From Bathymodiolus brooksi (Eukaryota; Mollusca; Bivalvia; Mytilida; Modiolidae): a stretch of DNA of 64,000 bases. Below the pieces are notes generated by a model, which made no database searches, was not told the origin of the DNA, and worked only from the letters and a program-made list of their open reading frames with translations. Shown here in pieces: positions 61,756 through 64,000 of this stretch. Every line of letters starts with the position of its first letter. Position 1 is the stretch's first letter. The stretch spans positions 56,247,718 through 56,311,717 of the forward strand of contig OY804579.1 in NCBI GenBank assembly GCA_963680875.1. Direction: 5' to 3'. A program made the position numbers and the translations under genes.

Positions 61756-63472
61756 CTTGATTGAATTTAAATGAAATGCTTCAGATAACAAAACACTAAA
61801 CAGAAAATCTATATGTATTTGATCTTCTTCACCTTATGCCAAATCATTTTCACTGAGCTTTTTTCTTGTTCAGCAAGGGAGGTAATAAAATTGTTATTTC
61901 TATTTAATGGATCATTCAATATTCAAGTAATAAGTATAGACTATATATCTTACTAACTTCTTATACAATTTAAAGCTATAATCGTCTTTATACAACCTTA
62001 AATTTATCAATATACAAGTCTTTCTAATTTATTAAAATATCTGTATTAAAATCTACAATAAAAATTGACATTATTTTGTATATTTTACAATTAAAACAAT
62101 TAAATACAAGATTGTGCTAATTGCTTTCCACAGTGTAGTGTAACTATAAGGAATTAAAATGTTATTGGGTGTAGTGTGACATTAATTATTCCACTAGAAG
62201 TGGGAAATCTGACATTTCCATAGTTGGACAACATACAATAATTTGTATTTAAAATGAATTAATATCTTTGTCCGAAAAACATTTTTTTCTCCTCAATATA
62301 TTTGGTTTTTTTCCCCCTCAATATTTCTTGTTTTATTACAAACATGTATCAAGTGTTTACCATGAAGGTCAGAACCTTACAATTTTTTGAATTACCCTTT
62401 CAAAACAACAAGAATGACCATGACTGAAAAATATGTGGTCTTCTGAGAAAAAAAATAAGTAGAAATGCAATACAGTTTGATGAAATCAACATTATGAAAG
62501 ATGCTGCTGAAATAAATTTGGGGAAATTTTCCCAAATTCCTGAATTCTGAGGATGATGTCTGTATCATGAATTTTACAAATGAGATAATGATTTCCAATT
62601 GAAAATAATTTCATGATAAGAATCTAAAACAATGTAAAAATCTACATTTATGCAAATATTTAAAGCACCGACACTTATTGAAGAAGACTTTTAATTTTAA
62701 AAAAGTCTACAAATATGAAATTGTACAGTGTAATTATAATAACACACATCGTAATAATTGATCTAACATTTTACATTTATGACTTATTTCAAAACAAAAA
62801 TAAGCTTAGCTACAATAATTTACACTAAAATGACACGTAATAATTAACAATAAAATTAATATCAAAATATCAGGCATAAACCTAAAAAGTTTCTTGTCAA
62901 CAAAAGGTGTGGTCATTAACAACTATATACTACTTCACATTCTGGATCCCTTCTGCTGTAACACCTAAAAAATACAAGATCATTTACCTTAAGAAAAGTA
63001 CAAATTTTGTTCTGCCCTCGACAGGCTTTGAAACACTACAGTGGTATTCTCTTCAGCTTATGCCTAGTAGTGCCCTAGACCAATCGATCACATATATATG
63101 CTATATAAAAATATAGCTTCAATAGTCATGCCCGGTGCTCTAGACGATTCAGCCACATTTGCTATATAAATACATAGCTTCAATAGTCAGAGTGTTGACT
63201 TGGTTCATAAGGTAAATCTAGGGACAGACATATGACATATGCTTAAACCTGTGTAGAAGACACATATATATTTTCTATTTTTTATATTTCTACATGTATT
63301 TTCTGAAAAAGTCGACCCATTCCAGTGTCATGTCTGTATATACCTAGGCTTTTACATATAGGAAGTAAATAATATAGAAATAATAGCAAACTATTGTTTA
63401 ATTAAATTAAAATTGTATTTCAATTTCAAATTCTATACACTAGACATAAATGAGTGCACTGTGTGTGGAGGA
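61756..63472. other. AT-rich stretch, no gene seen
   Basis: A local duplication near 63106-63190 shares ATAGCTTCAATAGTCA and TTGCTATATAAA. Nothing coding is supported. Confidence 0.4.
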
Positions 63473-63726
63473 TAGGGGTTATGGTTTTTAATGCCATTTT
63501 CAACAATATTTCAGTTATATCGTGGCAGTCAGTTTTATTGGTGGAGAAAACTGGAGTACCCGAGGAAAACCACCGACAAAGTCACTGACAAACTTCATCA
63601 TATAATGTTGTATGGAGTACACCTCAAAATGAAAGGGATTTGGCCTCACAACGTTAGTGGTGATAGGCACCGATTGCATAGGTAGTTTTAGATCGAACCA
63701 CCACATGATTATGACCTCGTCAGTCC
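63473..63726 (-). mobile_element. tRNA-derived SINE (family A), full length
   Basis: GGGGTTATGGTTTTTAATGC, GTGGCAGTCAGTTTTATTGG, AAACCACCGACAAAGTCACT (internal deletion), CACAACGTTAGTGGTGATAG and TGCATAGGTAGTTTTAGATC. The B box is decayed. After it, 63727-64000 holds nothing I recognise. Confidence 0.83.
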
Positions 63727-64000
63727 CCATGCGGAGAATATCATCCTCTTTACATGTAAGATGACTTGCAGCAGCTCCTAATGTTGATCAGTTTGATAAA
63801 AGCGGTTGTTAGCGGCCTGTAGCAATACATATTTTGCTGGGACAACCTTTCATTGTCTACAGTGAGGATAGTAAAAATTAAAACACTGTAAATATCATGG
63901 CCCACCAAAACCAGACAAAGAGGGCGATTTTTTCATTCTGGTTTCATTGAAATCACCCTATTCCCGCCAAAAGACGAAGTATTTTTTCACCATAATCATG

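Overview
The window looks like nuclear DNA of an invertebrate animal, most likely a bivalve mollusc. It is AT-rich, its one clear gene is split by 13 introns, TACATGTA-type palindromes are frequent, and it is crowded with short tRNA-derived SINEs, tandem-repeat-bearing elements, MITEs and minisatellites of the kinds seen in bivalve genomes. The taxon is inferred from repeat style and protein similarity only.

The one confident gene is PDPK1 (3-phosphoinositide-dependent protein kinase 1) on the + strand, with coding exons from 20060 to 46658. Fourteen coding exons join with consistent phases into a 474-residue protein. It has a complete kinase domain (glycine loop, Lys51, HRD 143-145, DFG 163-165, activation-loop Ser190) and a C-terminal PH domain. 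It is shorter than the human protein because the N-terminal extension and the kinase-PH linker are short. The 5' UTR exon(s) and promoter were not located; an acceptor AG just before the start codon shows that at least one upstream exon exists.

Left region (1-16000): almost entirely repeats. It holds tandem-repeat elements with terminal hairpins (1-637, 6057-6632, 6748-7520, 11376-11925, 13315-14466) and a deleted PIF/Harbinger transposon that keeps the N-termini of both its genes (4487-5117). There are also SINEs and a 415-bp inverted-repeat element carrying a RecQ-like helicase fragment (15606-16020). Three phase-compatible minus-strand exon candidates (13130-13167, 8220-8310, 3563-3601) may be the 5' end of a gene leaving the window on the left.

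Middle region (20050-46700): the PDPK1 introns are loaded with insertions. The largest is a 3.7-kb Mutator-like element in intron 5 (24551-28276) with more than 300-bp terminal inverted repeats and a perfect 9-bp target duplication. It carries a 156-codon Cys/His-rich ORF, a SINE and a decayed reverse-transcriptase fragment. Intron 8 holds a 1.7-kb tandem-repeat element, intron 10 a foldback MITE ending 43 bp before exon 11, intron 11 a 1.1-kb pogo/Tigger-like element, and intron 12 a possible tiny two-exon nested gene.

Right region (46659-64000): the PDPK1 3' UTR or flank, then minisatellites and no convincing coding gene. The arrays have units of 35 bp (47974-48440), 27 bp (48472-49266), 26 bp (56744-56980), 59 bp (58294-60068, exactly 30 units with no net indel) and 50 bp (60391-60591). 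Several SINEs and MITEs lie among them. The large arrays show higher-order duplication.
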